Part shown: piece by piece, positions 49,043-56,731 of the stretch
How positions within the stretch are numbered: the stretch's first letter is position 1
How the letters are laid out: each line of letters starts with the position of its first letter
Assembly: GCA_013361525.1 (NCBI GenBank)
Contig: JABFXY010000055.1
Span: 1-59,675 of the forward strand
Direction: 5' to 3'
Length of the DNA: 59,675 bases
DNA from: Polyangiaceae bacterium
GTDB taxonomy: Bacteria; Myxococcota_A; Polyangia; Polyangiales; Polyangiaceae
Translations under genes and position numbers: made by a program
The notes under the pieces: generated by a model
What the model was told of the DNA's origin: nothing
What the model saw: only the letters and a program-made list of their open reading frames with translations
Databases searched by the model: none

Positions 49043-49768
49043 TCAGGGGGCCGGCGCTTCGCTGGTGACCTGGAGCATCGTGTTGCCGAAGTCGGCGAGC
49101 TCGAACGTCGCGAAGCCCTCTTCCTTCTGCGCGGGGGCGACGACCTTCCAGGTGACCGTCTCTTTGCCCTTGTCGTCCTTGCCGATCTCACCGACCGCGA
49201 GGTTCGCCGACGCGTTCTTTCCCGTCGGGACCTTGATCGTGAACTTCGGCCCGGCGGACGAGACGGTGCTCGTCTCTTCGGCGGGCGGGCGCTGCGCCAT
49301 CACGCGGTAGACCGTACCGATGCCGCCCTTCGCCTTCTTCGGCGGCTTCTTGTCGATCATGAAGGTGACGAGAATGCCGTCGTTCAACGCGAACTCCGGG
49401 ATGCGGAACACCGACTGGTCGGCCGTGATCGTCAGCTTCGCGGCCGGCGTCTGGCCGAAGGTGCCGGTGACCTTGTCCTTGCCTTCGGCGGTCATCGGCG
49501 GGCGACCACTCGACTTCGGACCGGTGGCCGTCGGCTCGGCGGTCGGCGCCGAGGTCGGCTCCGCCGTCGGCGCGGAGGTGGGCTCTGCCGTCACCTCGGG
49601 CGGGGCGGACGTCGGCTCGGCCGTGACCTCGGGCTCCGTTTGTTGGGGCGTGCTCGACGAACATGCCCATAACGCCACAGCCAAAAGGGCACATGCGCCG
49701 ATCGCGCGCGTGCGGCGCGGTCGGTTCACTTCGTTGGAATCGGAAGAGGCCAGCATCGACTGCGTCAT
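49043..49768 (-). CDS. lipoprotein with TAEPTSAP repeats
   Basis: The protein has 241 aa. A signal peptide (AIGACALLAVALWAC) ends in a lipobox. About 45 residues of degenerate octapeptide repeats (EVTAEPTSAPPEVTAEP, TAEPTSAP) form an extended linker. The C-terminal 150 residues are a beta-rich domain of unknown family (VTGTFGQTPAAKLTITA, FTIKVPTGKNASANL, ETVTWKVVAPAQ). It is predicted to be tethered to the envelope. It lies divergent from the lipoprotein gene at 50100, with two long hairpins in between. Confidence 0.65.
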   Translation of the reverse strand: MTQSMLASSDSNEVNRPRRTRAIGACALLAVALWACSSSTPQQTEPEVTAEPTSAPPEVTAEPTSAPTAEPTSAPTAEPTATGPKSSGRPPMTAEGKDKVTGTFGQTPAAKLTITADQSVFRIPEFALNDGILVTFMIDKKPPKKAKGGIGTVYRVMAQRPPAEETSTVSSAGPKFTIKVPTGKNASANLAVGEIGKDDKGKETVTWKVVAPAQKEEGFATFELADFGNTMLQVTSEAPAP

Positions 49769-49891
49769 GGGTCAGAACCTCCGTCGGAGCGAGCGACGCT
49801 CGGGAGAGTAGGCTCGCATTCATTCCGAATGCGGCGCGAGCGTACCCCAGATTGGACGCACGGCGAGACCGTCGTGGCTCAACGGCCACAA

Positions 49892-49923
49892 GCGAAGACC
49901 AGTTGCTCCGAACTGGTCTTCGC
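49892..49923. promoter_or_regulatory. perfect 13-bp hairpin in divergent intergenic region
   Basis: GCGAAGACCAGTT (49892-49904), 6-nt loop GCTCCG, AACTGGTCTTCGC (49911-49923). It lies in the 331-bp gap between divergent lipoprotein genes, where neither gene needs a terminator. It could be an RNA structure in a leader, a small RNA end, or an operator. No other gene is supported in 49769-50099. Confidence 0.5.
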
Positions 49924-49960
49924 CAATCATGAAGGAGCGCCGGGTGCAGAGTTTGGCCAT

Positions 49961-50012
49961 GTTCGCCGCGGAAACAGCTCCTCACTGGCTGGGAGCTGCT
50001 TTCGCGGCGAAC
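49961..50012. promoter_or_regulatory. long hairpin (about 21-bp stem) upstream of lipoprotein gene
   Basis: GTTCGCCGCG (49961-49970) pairs with CGCGGCGAAC (50003-50012), and CAGCTCC (49975-49981) with GGAGCTG (49992-49998), leaving one mismatch and a 10-nt loop. It follows the 49892 hairpin and ends 88 bp before the ATG at 50100, so it may fall within a 5' leader. Confidence 0.5.
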
Positions 50013-50099
50013 AACCACGGCAAACGATTCGCGCTGTAAGCACGGGTCGGCAGGGCGGGCGCGCTTGATTCGACGGCTTCGGGCTGCGATACCCCTGTC

Positions 50100-52010
50100 A
50101 TGCACGCGCACCGCGCTACGGCTTGTCTGCTCGTCGTTCTGACCGCCCTCGCCGCTTGCTCCGCGCCGCCACCTCCACGCACGGACGTGCCGGAGACCGC
50201 AGGCACGTCGGACGCGAACGCCGGCGGCGATCTCGCGCCCGTCCCTGCGCCCGCCGGGCTCGTCGCCAAGGGCCGCGCGAAGAGCCTCGGCGCATCGCTT
50301 CGCGTCGTCGAGTCCCTCGTCGGTGCCCCGGCCGGTACCGTCGAGGGCGCTGGCCGTGGCGCGATCACGCAGCTGCTCGCGCGCGGGCTCAGGCTCGAGA
50401 TCGATCCATCGTTCGGGCAGCAGCTCGCGATCGACGCGCCGATCGACTTCGCGGTCGCCGCCGCCGAAGGCACCGACGTGAACATTGCGTTTTCGGTCGG
50501 CCTCGCTTCGCTGGATCAGGCGAAGGCCGCTGCCGGCCCGAACCTCGCCGAGGTGGGTCCGGGCGTCTGGGCCCTCGGAGGGGAAAAGGCGAAGGCCTCG
50601 TGCGCGATCATGCAGGCCGCCGGCGCCGCGCCGGCGCGCCTCGTCTGCGGTCCGCGCGAAGCGGACGTCACGGCCCTCGGCCCCTACCTCGTTCGCACGC
50701 TGAGCGTCGAGGCGCCGCCGGCACAAGACCTCGTGGCGGACATCGACGTCGTCGCGCTCAACGCGCGCTTCGGCTCGATCGCGCGGAAGCTCATCCCCAG
50801 CGCGCCGATGATCGCGGCGCGGCAATGGGGCACGGGCAACCCGACCTACGACAAGGCCCTCGAGGAGATCGTGCGGTTCTTCGCGAACGACGCCGGCCTG
50901 CTGCTCGAGGACATGAAGTCGGTGCGCCTCGAGGGGACGATCGATCAAGCCAAAGGCATCAGCTTCAAGCTCCGCGCGGATCTCAGCGGAGGGTCGAAGT
51001 CGTGGTTCGCACGGACCGCGCTCAGCGGGGCTTCGAGCCGCGTGCCCGATCAACTCTGGAAGGGGCCCTCGGACGCGAGCGGCGCGGTCTTCGGCACGGT
51101 GGTGGATCCGGCGTCGTTCGGCGACGTGACCAAGGCGGTCAAAGGGATGCTGCTGGGCGGCCTCGAGTCCGCGAAGGTCGGGAGCGACGCCGAGCGCAAG
51201 AAGGTCGCCGATCTCGTCGACCTCCCCATTGCGAAGGGCACGAGCTTCGTCGCAATGGGCGGCTTCGGGCGCGTCACCAAGCCGACCGACGCGAAATCGG
51301 CGAAAGACAAGCAGCAGCGCCATTTCGATCGCCTGATGGGCTGGTACCTCATCGGCACCAATCAGAAGGCCGACGCGTGGGCGAAATGGATGAAAGATGC
51401 AGCCGCTGCATTCAACCAGGCGGGCGTCCAGAAGGCGTTGAAGAAGGAGCTCGGCAAGGACGATTCGGTGAGCCTCTCGACGTCCGCCGCACCCAAAGAG
51501 CTCGGCAAAGGTGCGGTTCAGCTGAACGTCGCGTTCACCAGCAAGGTCGAAAAGGAAACGGCGGCGGGGACGCTGCTCGTGTTGCTCATGCCCGACGGTG
51601 ATTCGTCGTGGATCGCAATGGGCTTCGATCGAGCGGAGCTGGTCGAGCGACTGCTCCGCGCGAAAGAGGGCAAAGGGTCGCTGAAAGAGCGCACGGAGCT
51701 CGCGTTGCTCAACCAGGCGGGAACGAACGGCGGCGCCTTCGCGACGCTGCAATCGTTCCGCTCGTCGGTCTACGCGATGATGCTCATGCGCGCAGCGTAC
51801 GATAAGAACGCGAAGCCGGACGACGTCGCGAGCGAAGCGCTCCGAGCGACGGACGAAGTATTTGCGTCGCTGCCACGAAAAGGACTCGCGCCGATGTTCG
51901 TGCGCACCAGCGTGCAAAACAACGTCGCCTCCGTGGACATCGATCTCGGCAAGCCCGTGCTCGACGACGCGAGCGCGCTCGTGAAGCTGTTCCAGCCGCA
52001 GAAGCGATAA
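50100..52010 (+). CDS. large hypothetical lipoprotein
   Basis: The protein has 636 aa. A signal peptide and lipobox (LLVVLTALAAC) are followed by a short Pro/Ser linker. The mature part has mixed alpha/beta character and repeats the phrasing of secreted DUF3352-like proteins (APIDFAVAAAEG, LDQAKAAAGPNLAEVGPGVWAL, LLEDMKSVRLEGTIDQAKG, FKLRADLSGGSKSWFAR), with a regular alternation of strands and helices over its length. No catalytic motif was found. Its role in the envelope is unknown. Upstream, two strong hairpins occupy the divergent intergenic region. Confidence 0.65.
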   Translation: MHAHRATACLLVVLTALAACSAPPPPRTDVPETAGTSDANAGGDLAPVPAPAGLVAKGRAKSLGASLRVVESLVGAPAGTVEGAGRGAITQLLARGLRLEIDPSFGQQLAIDAPIDFAVAAAEGTDVNIAFSVGLASLDQAKAAAGPNLAEVGPGVWALGGEKAKASCAIMQAAGAAPARLVCGPREADVTALGPYLVRTLSVEAPPAQDLVADIDVVALNARFGSIARKLIPSAPMIAARQWGTGNPTYDKALEEIVRFFANDAGLLLEDMKSVRLEGTIDQAKGISFKLRADLSGGSKSWFARTALSGASSRVPDQLWKGPSDASGAVFGTVVDPASFGDVTKAVKGMLLGGLESAKVGSDAERKKVADLVDLPIAKGTSFVAMGGFGRVTKPTDAKSAKDKQQRHFDRLMGWYLIGTNQKADAWAKWMKDAAAAFNQAGVQKALKKELGKDDSVSLSTSAAPKELGKGAVQLNVAFTSKVEKETAAGTLLVLLMPDGDSSWIAMGFDRAELVERLLRAKEGKGSLKERTELALLNQAGTNGGAFATLQSFRSSVYAMMLMRAAYDKNAKPDDVASEALRATDEVFASLPRKGLAPMFVRTSVQNNVASVDIDLGKPVLDDASALVKLFQPQKR

Positions 52011-52130
52011 CGACACCACCTCGTCACCATCGGCGTCGCGAACGGCGGCGCCGATGTAGGGCATTCAGGTGATGCCCGACGCTCTCATTGGCATTCTCGG
52101 CGAAACCGCTAGGCTCAGCGAGGAGGCCCT

Positions 52131-53345
52131 ATGCTTACTCGATCCCTCCGGTTCCTTTCGCCCCTGCTGCTTCTCGCGGCCACGGCTTGCGATGGTTGCA
52201 GCTCCAACGATGCTTGCGAGCAATACGGCGTCGAATGCGGCAAGTCCTGCATCGACGACTTCACCTGCGCCGAGGGCTTATTTTGCGACGAGGACAAGAC
52301 CTGCAACGCGGAGTGCACGCCCAACGGCAACGAATGCGGTGAGGGGATCGCATGCGGCCCGACCGGTCGTTGCCCGGAAGGCAGCGGCGGGAGCGGTAAC
52401 AGCGGCGGATCGACCGGCCAGTTCAATACCGACGGCGGCAGCGGCGGGTCGGGTGAAGGCGGGAATTGCCCGAGCGTGCAGATCACGTTCGAGCCGACGA
52501 CGCCCACCGTCCTGCTCATGGTCGACCAATCCGGCAGCATGACGGAAGACTTCGGCGGCGGATCGCGCTGGGACGTCCTCTACGACACGCTGATGGATCC
52601 GAACGACGGCATCGTCGCAGACCTCCAAGATCAGGTTCGGTTCGGCTTCTCGCTTTATACCGGCGACGGAGGCGACCAATGCCCGCAGCTCGGACAGGTG
52701 AGCATCGCGCTCGGCAACTACGACGCGATCGACGCCGTGTACGGTCCCGCAGGTCCGGATGGTGAGACGCCGACGGGCGACAGCATCAATGCGCTTTTGC
52801 CGGGTCTACTCGCATTCGGCGAGCCCGGACCGAAGGCGATCGTCCTCGCGACGGACGGTGAGCCCGACACCTGCGAGGAACCGAATCCCCAGAATGGTCA
52901 GATGGAGGCGATTCAAGCCGCCCAGGCCGCGTACACGGCGGGCGTCACGCTGTACATCATCGCGGTCGGCGGCGACGTCAGTGAAGGCCACCAGCAAGAC
53001 ATGGCGAACGCGGGGACCGGCAAACCGCTCGATGGGAGCCAGGGCAATTCGCCGTATTACCCCGCGAACGATCAATCCGCGCTCTACGACGCGTTCCTCG
53101 AGATCATCAATGGTGTCCGCTCGTGCGTGCTCACACTCGACGGCACGGTCGATCCCGAAAAGGCGGCCGAGGGCCACATCTATGTCGACGGCAACGAGGT
53201 CTTCTACGGCGACCCGAATGGTTGGCAGCTCAATTCACCGACGGAGATCGAGCTCCTCGGTGAGGCGTGTGAAGCCATTCAAGAAGGCAATCACACGGTG
53301 ACCGGCGACTTCGATTGCGGAATCATCGGGCCGCCGCCGGTTTGA
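52131..53345 (+). CDS. von Willebrand factor A domain lipoprotein
   Basis: The protein has 404 aa. A signal peptide (FLSPLLLLAATAC) leads to a lipobox Cys. A Cys-rich segment (about 20-80, CEQYGVECGKSCIDDFTC) resembles Dickkopf/EGF-like repeats, then a Gly/Ser linker. The vWA domain (about 125-345) has the MIDAS residues DQSGS (133-137) and ATDGEPD, and a long insert region. It probably binds a divalent metal and a protein partner outside the cell, for adhesion or assembly. The last 60 residues hold another Cys pair. It follows the lipoprotein at 50100 by 120 bp on the same strand. Confidence 0.85.
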   Translation: MLTRSLRFLSPLLLLAATACDGCSSNDACEQYGVECGKSCIDDFTCAEGLFCDEDKTCNAECTPNGNECGEGIACGPTGRCPEGSGGSGNSGGSTGQFNTDGGSGGSGEGGNCPSVQITFEPTTPTVLLMVDQSGSMTEDFGGGSRWDVLYDTLMDPNDGIVADLQDQVRFGFSLYTGDGGDQCPQLGQVSIALGNYDAIDAVYGPAGPDGETPTGDSINALLPGLLAFGEPGPKAIVLATDGEPDTCEEPNPQNGQMEAIQAAQAAYTAGVTLYIIAVGGDVSEGHQQDMANAGTGKPLDGSQGNSPYYPANDQSALYDAFLEIINGVRSCVLTLDGTVDPEKAAEGHIYVDGNEVFYGDPNGWQLNSPTEIELLGEACEAIQEGNHTVTGDFDCGIIGPPPV

Positions 53346-53410
53346 GGGGGCGCACCCAGCGAAAACGGAGAGAACCGCCAAGACACGAAGAGAAGAGAGA
53401 GTGCACGAAG

Positions 53411-53440
53411 GGAAGAGGAACTAAAAATCCTCTTCCTTTG
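53411..53440. terminator. hairpin terminator between convergent genes
   Basis: GGAAGAGGA (53411-53419), loop ACTAAAAA, TCCTCTTCC (53428-53436), then TTTG. It is nested in a longer imperfect inverted repeat from about 53372 (AACCGCCAAGACACGAAG) to 53472 (CTTTGCGCCTTTGCGGTT). The A/T-rich loop and flanking purine/pyrimidine tracts suit bidirectional termination for the vWA gene and the convergent AgmX/PglI gene. Confidence 0.6.
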
Positions 53441-53477
53441 CGCTCTTCTTCTTTCCTTTGCGCCTTTGCGGTTGCTC

Positions 53478-54875
53478 CTAATGCGCCTTGACCAATGACG
53501 CGAGCAGCGTGCGCGCGGCTTCCTTGTCGGTCGATTCGACGGCAAGGAGGAATGCGCCGCTGCGCCGGACGCTGGCTTCTTTGCCGAGGCGGGCGATCTC
53601 TTCGGCGGGGAGCGCGTCGGCGCCTGCGCTCGCAGGAACGAACGTAATCGTGTAGCTCGTGCTGCCGAGGGATGCGGTGAGAATGGTCGCCGCGCCGCTC
53701 GCCCGGCTCGAGACGTCGGTGCAGCCCGCGTCTTTCAATGCGCGTGAGACGTCGGCCGAGGTTGCTTGCGCGAGCACAGCGCCGCCCACGGTCGGTCCTG
53801 CGCTCGCGGAAGCGTCGCCGGCGCTGCCTGAACCCAAGGACGCGTTGGCGGCGTCGCCTGGCTCGAAGACCACCGGGTAGATGACCTTCACGGATGCGCC
53901 GCCCTCGGGCTGAGGGAACGACAGCCCGAAGAACGCCTTCGAGACGCACGATCCGACGCTCGCGTCGCTCATCGTCGTGGTCGCGGACGCGGCGCTCACG
54001 CTGCCGTCCGCCGCGATCGTGAAGTCGACGACGACCTTGCCCGAGAGCGTCGGGTCTTTTCGGAGGCCGTTTTCGTAGCAGAGGCGAAACCGTCCGAAGT
54101 TCTGGCGAACGATGCGCTGAATCACCTCGGGAGGGAGGCGACCGCTCACGCTGACGGCGCCCATTCGAACGCTGGGCGGCTTCGAATGGCTGCCGTGGAG
54201 GCGACCCTTTCCGGAGCCGATTCCGTAACCCGAGCCCGTACCGGCGCCGTGACCGAGCGTGCCGATGCTGCCGAGGCCGATGCCCTCGCCGCGCCCTCCG
54301 CCGCCTTCACCGATGCCGGTGAGACCGAGGCCGCCCGCACCGAATGAGTCGCCGATGGCGTCGCCCCACATGTTGCCGCGCGCGCTCAGAGGATCGTTGC
54401 CGAGCGAGTCATCGCGCCCCCAGGGCGCGGTCGGCGCGTCGGGATCGCCGCCTGCGCCGCTGTTGAGCAGACCGATCATGCCGAACTCGGCTGCGTCGCG
54501 GAGCGCGGCCTGCCGCGCGATGTGCGGGTCGGGGTTGTCCGCGGGGCCTTTCACCCCGTAGCGAGCCTCCGCCTTCGACTCGGTACCGCGCGCTCCGAGC
54601 TCACCCTCCCCACCGATCAGCGCGACATCCGATTCGACGACGGCGATCTCGACGATGTCCTTCTCCTCGACGGCGGGCAGAAGCAGCTCGAGATCTTCTT
54701 CGCGTTTGGTCTGCTTCTCCTCTTCGAGGGTCAGGAGCGGCACCACCATTCCGGCGAATGCGATCGCGGCGTGCGCGACGATGCCCACGGCGACGAACGC
54801 TCCCAGCTTGGCGTAATCCTCCTGGGGGCGAGACTCGAAGGCGTGGATGAAGCTCACGATCGAAGGATCCCACAA
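53478..54875 (-). CDS. AgmX/PglI C-terminal domain protein
   Basis: The protein has 465 aa. An N-terminal membrane helix (FVAVGIVAHAAIAFAGMVVPLLT) is followed by a polar, low-complexity Gly-rich spacer (about 135-235, GIGEGGGGRGEGIGLGS). The AgmX/PglI C-terminal domain is at about 245-345 (LPPEVIQRIVRQNFGRFRLCYENGL, LSGKVVVDFTIAADGSV, VSKAFFGLSFPQPEGG), related to TonB-type C-termini. In Myxococcus, AgmX and PglI-like proteins act in gliding motility and envelope complexes. The last 110 residues form an extra domain unlike the canonical protein. It spans the periplasm from the inner membrane. Confidence 0.85.
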   Translation of the reverse strand: MWDPSIVSFIHAFESRPQEDYAKLGAFVAVGIVAHAAIAFAGMVVPLLTLEEEKQTKREEDLELLLPAVEEKDIVEIAVVESDVALIGGEGELGARGTESKAEARYGVKGPADNPDPHIARQAALRDAAEFGMIGLLNSGAGGDPDAPTAPWGRDDSLGNDPLSARGNMWGDAIGDSFGAGGLGLTGIGEGGGGRGEGIGLGSIGTLGHGAGTGSGYGIGSGKGRLHGSHSKPPSVRMGAVSVSGRLPPEVIQRIVRQNFGRFRLCYENGLRKDPTLSGKVVVDFTIAADGSVSAASATTTMSDASVGSCVSKAFFGLSFPQPEGGASVKVIYPVVFEPGDAANASLGSGSAGDASASAGPTVGGAVLAQATSADVSRALKDAGCTDVSSRASGAATILTASLGSTSYTITFVPASAGADALPAEEIARLGKEASVRRSGAFLLAVESTDKEAARTLLASLVKAH

Positions 54876-54917
54876 TGGTCCTCCGGCCGATACACACGCC
54901 CTTTGGCGCGAGAAGCG

Positions 54918-55493
54918 CTACCCGCCTTTGCGCTGGATGAACGGAACGATGCGGTCGACGAAGGCTTGTTTGTGGAAGCGATCGAACTCCGCCCAGGTGG
55001 AGAGCGTCGACGTGTCCTCGACGCGGTCGAGAAAGACCTTGCCGTCGAGGTGATCACACTCGTGCTGGAACGTGCCCGCGGTGAGGCCGTGCACGACGCG
55101 CGTCTGCGTCTCGCCCGTGCGGTCCCAATAGGTGACCTCGATGTCCGCGAAACGCCGAACGACGCCGCGCAGGTTCGGGACGCTCAGGCACCCCTCGTAG
55201 TTCTCGAAGGTCTCCTCGGAGATCGGCTTGATGACCGGATTGACGAGGATCGTGAGTGGGATGTTCGGCTTGTACGGGTAGCGCGGGTTGTCCTTCACCT
55301 CGATCGCGCAGATGCGAACCGGCTCGTAGACCTGAGGCGCCGCGAGCCCCGCTCCGTTCGCGTCGCGCATCGTCTCGACGAGGTCGTCGATGAAGCGCTG
55401 AATGCGCTCGGAGGCGAGCTCTTCCGGGGTGATTTCGCGCGAGCGCTCGCGCAGAACCGGGTGACCAATTTGCGCGATCTTGAGGAGCGCCAC
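54918..55493 (-). CDS. def: peptide deformylase
   Basis: The protein has 191 aa. It removes the formyl group from nascent N-terminal Met using a divalent metal. All three motifs are present: GAGLAAPQV (motif 1), EGCLSVP (motif 2, with the metal-ligand Cys) and HECDHLDG (motif 3, HExxH). The start is GTG 55493. The surrounding genes (FG-GAP lipoprotein upstream, AgmX/PglI protein downstream) do not form the usual def-fmt operon. The C-terminal extension (FHKQAFVDRIVPFIQRKGG) is a little longer than in E. coli. Confidence 0.95.
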   Translation of the reverse strand: MALLKIAQIGHPVLRERSREITPEELASERIQRFIDDLVETMRDANGAGLAAPQVYEPVRICAIEVKDNPRYPYKPNIPLTILVNPVIKPISEETFENYEGCLSVPNLRGVVRRFADIEVTYWDRTGETQTRVVHGLTAGTFQHECDHLDGKVFLDRVEDTSTLSTWAEFDRFHKQAFVDRIVPFIQRKGG

Positions 55494-55538
55494 GCGCGGA
55501 ACGTAGCACAGGGCCGTTCGCCAAACCCGGCCGGAGTC

Positions 55539-56702
55539 CTAGCGTTTGCGAGCCTGGCTGAGCCAGATCGCGAGGGTCCCGGCGTCACCGTTGGGCGCGA
55601 CGACGTCGGGACGTCCGTCGCCGTCGAGATCGCCTACCGCGACGACCCAGGCAGGCGTCGACGGCTCGAGATCGACGCGGCACGCTTCCGAGAGCGGCCG
55701 GCCTGCGCGTCGTCTGAGCACGAGGACGCGATCGCCCGCTCCGGCGACGATCTGCTCGACTCCGTCGGGGTCGACGCGCGCGGCCGCTGCGACGAAGACG
55801 CGTTGTCCGAGTGAGATCGGCGAGTCCTCGGCGGGCGCGAACGTGCCGCCGGGCGCGCCGAGCAGGACGCTGATCGTGTCCGCGTCGTCGTGCGCCGCGA
55901 GAATGTCGATGCGGCCGTCGTCGTCGGCGTGCGCGAGCGTGATTGCGTAGGGGCGCTCCGGCGTGTGGAACGGCGAGCCCGGCACGTGCGCGAAGCCGCC
56001 GTGCCCGTCACCTCGAAGCACCGCCACCGCGGAGCCGCCTATGAGCGGGGCGACGATGTCGAGACGGCCGTCTCCGTCGACGTCCGCGAGCCTGAGCACG
56101 TAGGGCTCGGCGCCGAGCCGAATCGGCGATCCGGCGGCGGGCGCGAACCGTGCCGCACCGTCGCCGAGGAGCACCGAGACGGAGTGGTCCTCTTGATTCG
56201 CGGTCACGATGTCCGCAGCTCCGTCGCCCGACACGTCTCCGACCGCGAGCCCGTGGTTGTGGGGCTTGCCGGCGTGCGCTTCGAACGGCGAGCCCGGTGC
56301 CGGCACGAAGGCTCCCGCCCCGTCGCCGAGCGCGACCGACACGCCGGCGCTGTCGTGATCGGTCGTGACGAGATCCAAATCGCCGTCGCGGTCGACGTCG
56401 GCGAGCGCCAGCATGTGCGCGCGGACGGAGAGAGGGCGAGCGGGCGCCGCATCGAACGTTCCGTCGCCTCGCCCGAGAAACGTGCGAATCGAGGGTTCGC
56501 GCGCGTCGCACGTGACCAGATCGAGGTCGCCGTCCGCATCGACGTCACCGATCGCGACGTCGATCGGGTGACCACTCACCGCCACGTCGCTGGCGGATCG
56601 CCACGGCGAAGCGGTCTCGCATGGAGCAGGTCCGCCGCATCCGGACGCGCACACGACGAGGGCGCCGACTCGGACCGAACGAAGGACGACTCGGAGGCTC
56701 AC
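55539..56702 (-). CDS. FG-GAP/VCBS-repeat lipoprotein
   Basis: The protein has 387 aa from GTG 56702. A signal peptide with lipobox (VRVGALVVCASGC) is followed by about six or seven beta-propeller blades of FG-GAP/VCBS type, each with a calcium-loop pattern: IGDVDADGDLDLVT, LADVDRDGDLDLVTT, VGDVSGDGAADIVTAN, LADVDGDGRLDIVAP and VGDLDGDGRPDVVAPN. It is probably a calcium-stabilised surface protein. It starts 29 bp after the NuoM-like gene stop and is followed by the deformylase gene, so it may be co-transcribed. Earlier in-frame codons up to 56810 lie inside the upstream gene. Confidence 0.85.
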   Translation of the reverse strand: MSLRVVLRSVRVGALVVCASGCGGPAPCETASPWRSASDVAVSGHPIDVAIGDVDADGDLDLVTCDAREPSIRTFLGRGDGTFDAAPARPLSVRAHMLALADVDRDGDLDLVTTDHDSAGVSVALGDGAGAFVPAPGSPFEAHAGKPHNHGLAVGDVSGDGAADIVTANQEDHSVSVLLGDGAARFAPAAGSPIRLGAEPYVLRLADVDGDGRLDIVAPLIGGSAVAVLRGDGHGGFAHVPGSPFHTPERPYAITLAHADDDGRIDILAAHDDADTISVLLGAPGGTFAPAEDSPISLGQRVFVAAAARVDPDGVEQIVAGAGDRVLVLRRRAGRPLSEACRVDLEPSTPAWVVAVGDLDGDGRPDVVAPNGDAGTLAIWLSQARKR

Positions 56703-56731
56703 GGTGGATTGGAGACTCCGGCGCTGGAGAT

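Noticed and set aside
49188..52064. 958-aa minus-strand open frame
   Set aside because: Shadow of the plus-strand lipoprotein at 50100 and of the frame of the lipoprotein at 49043; no recognisable domain.
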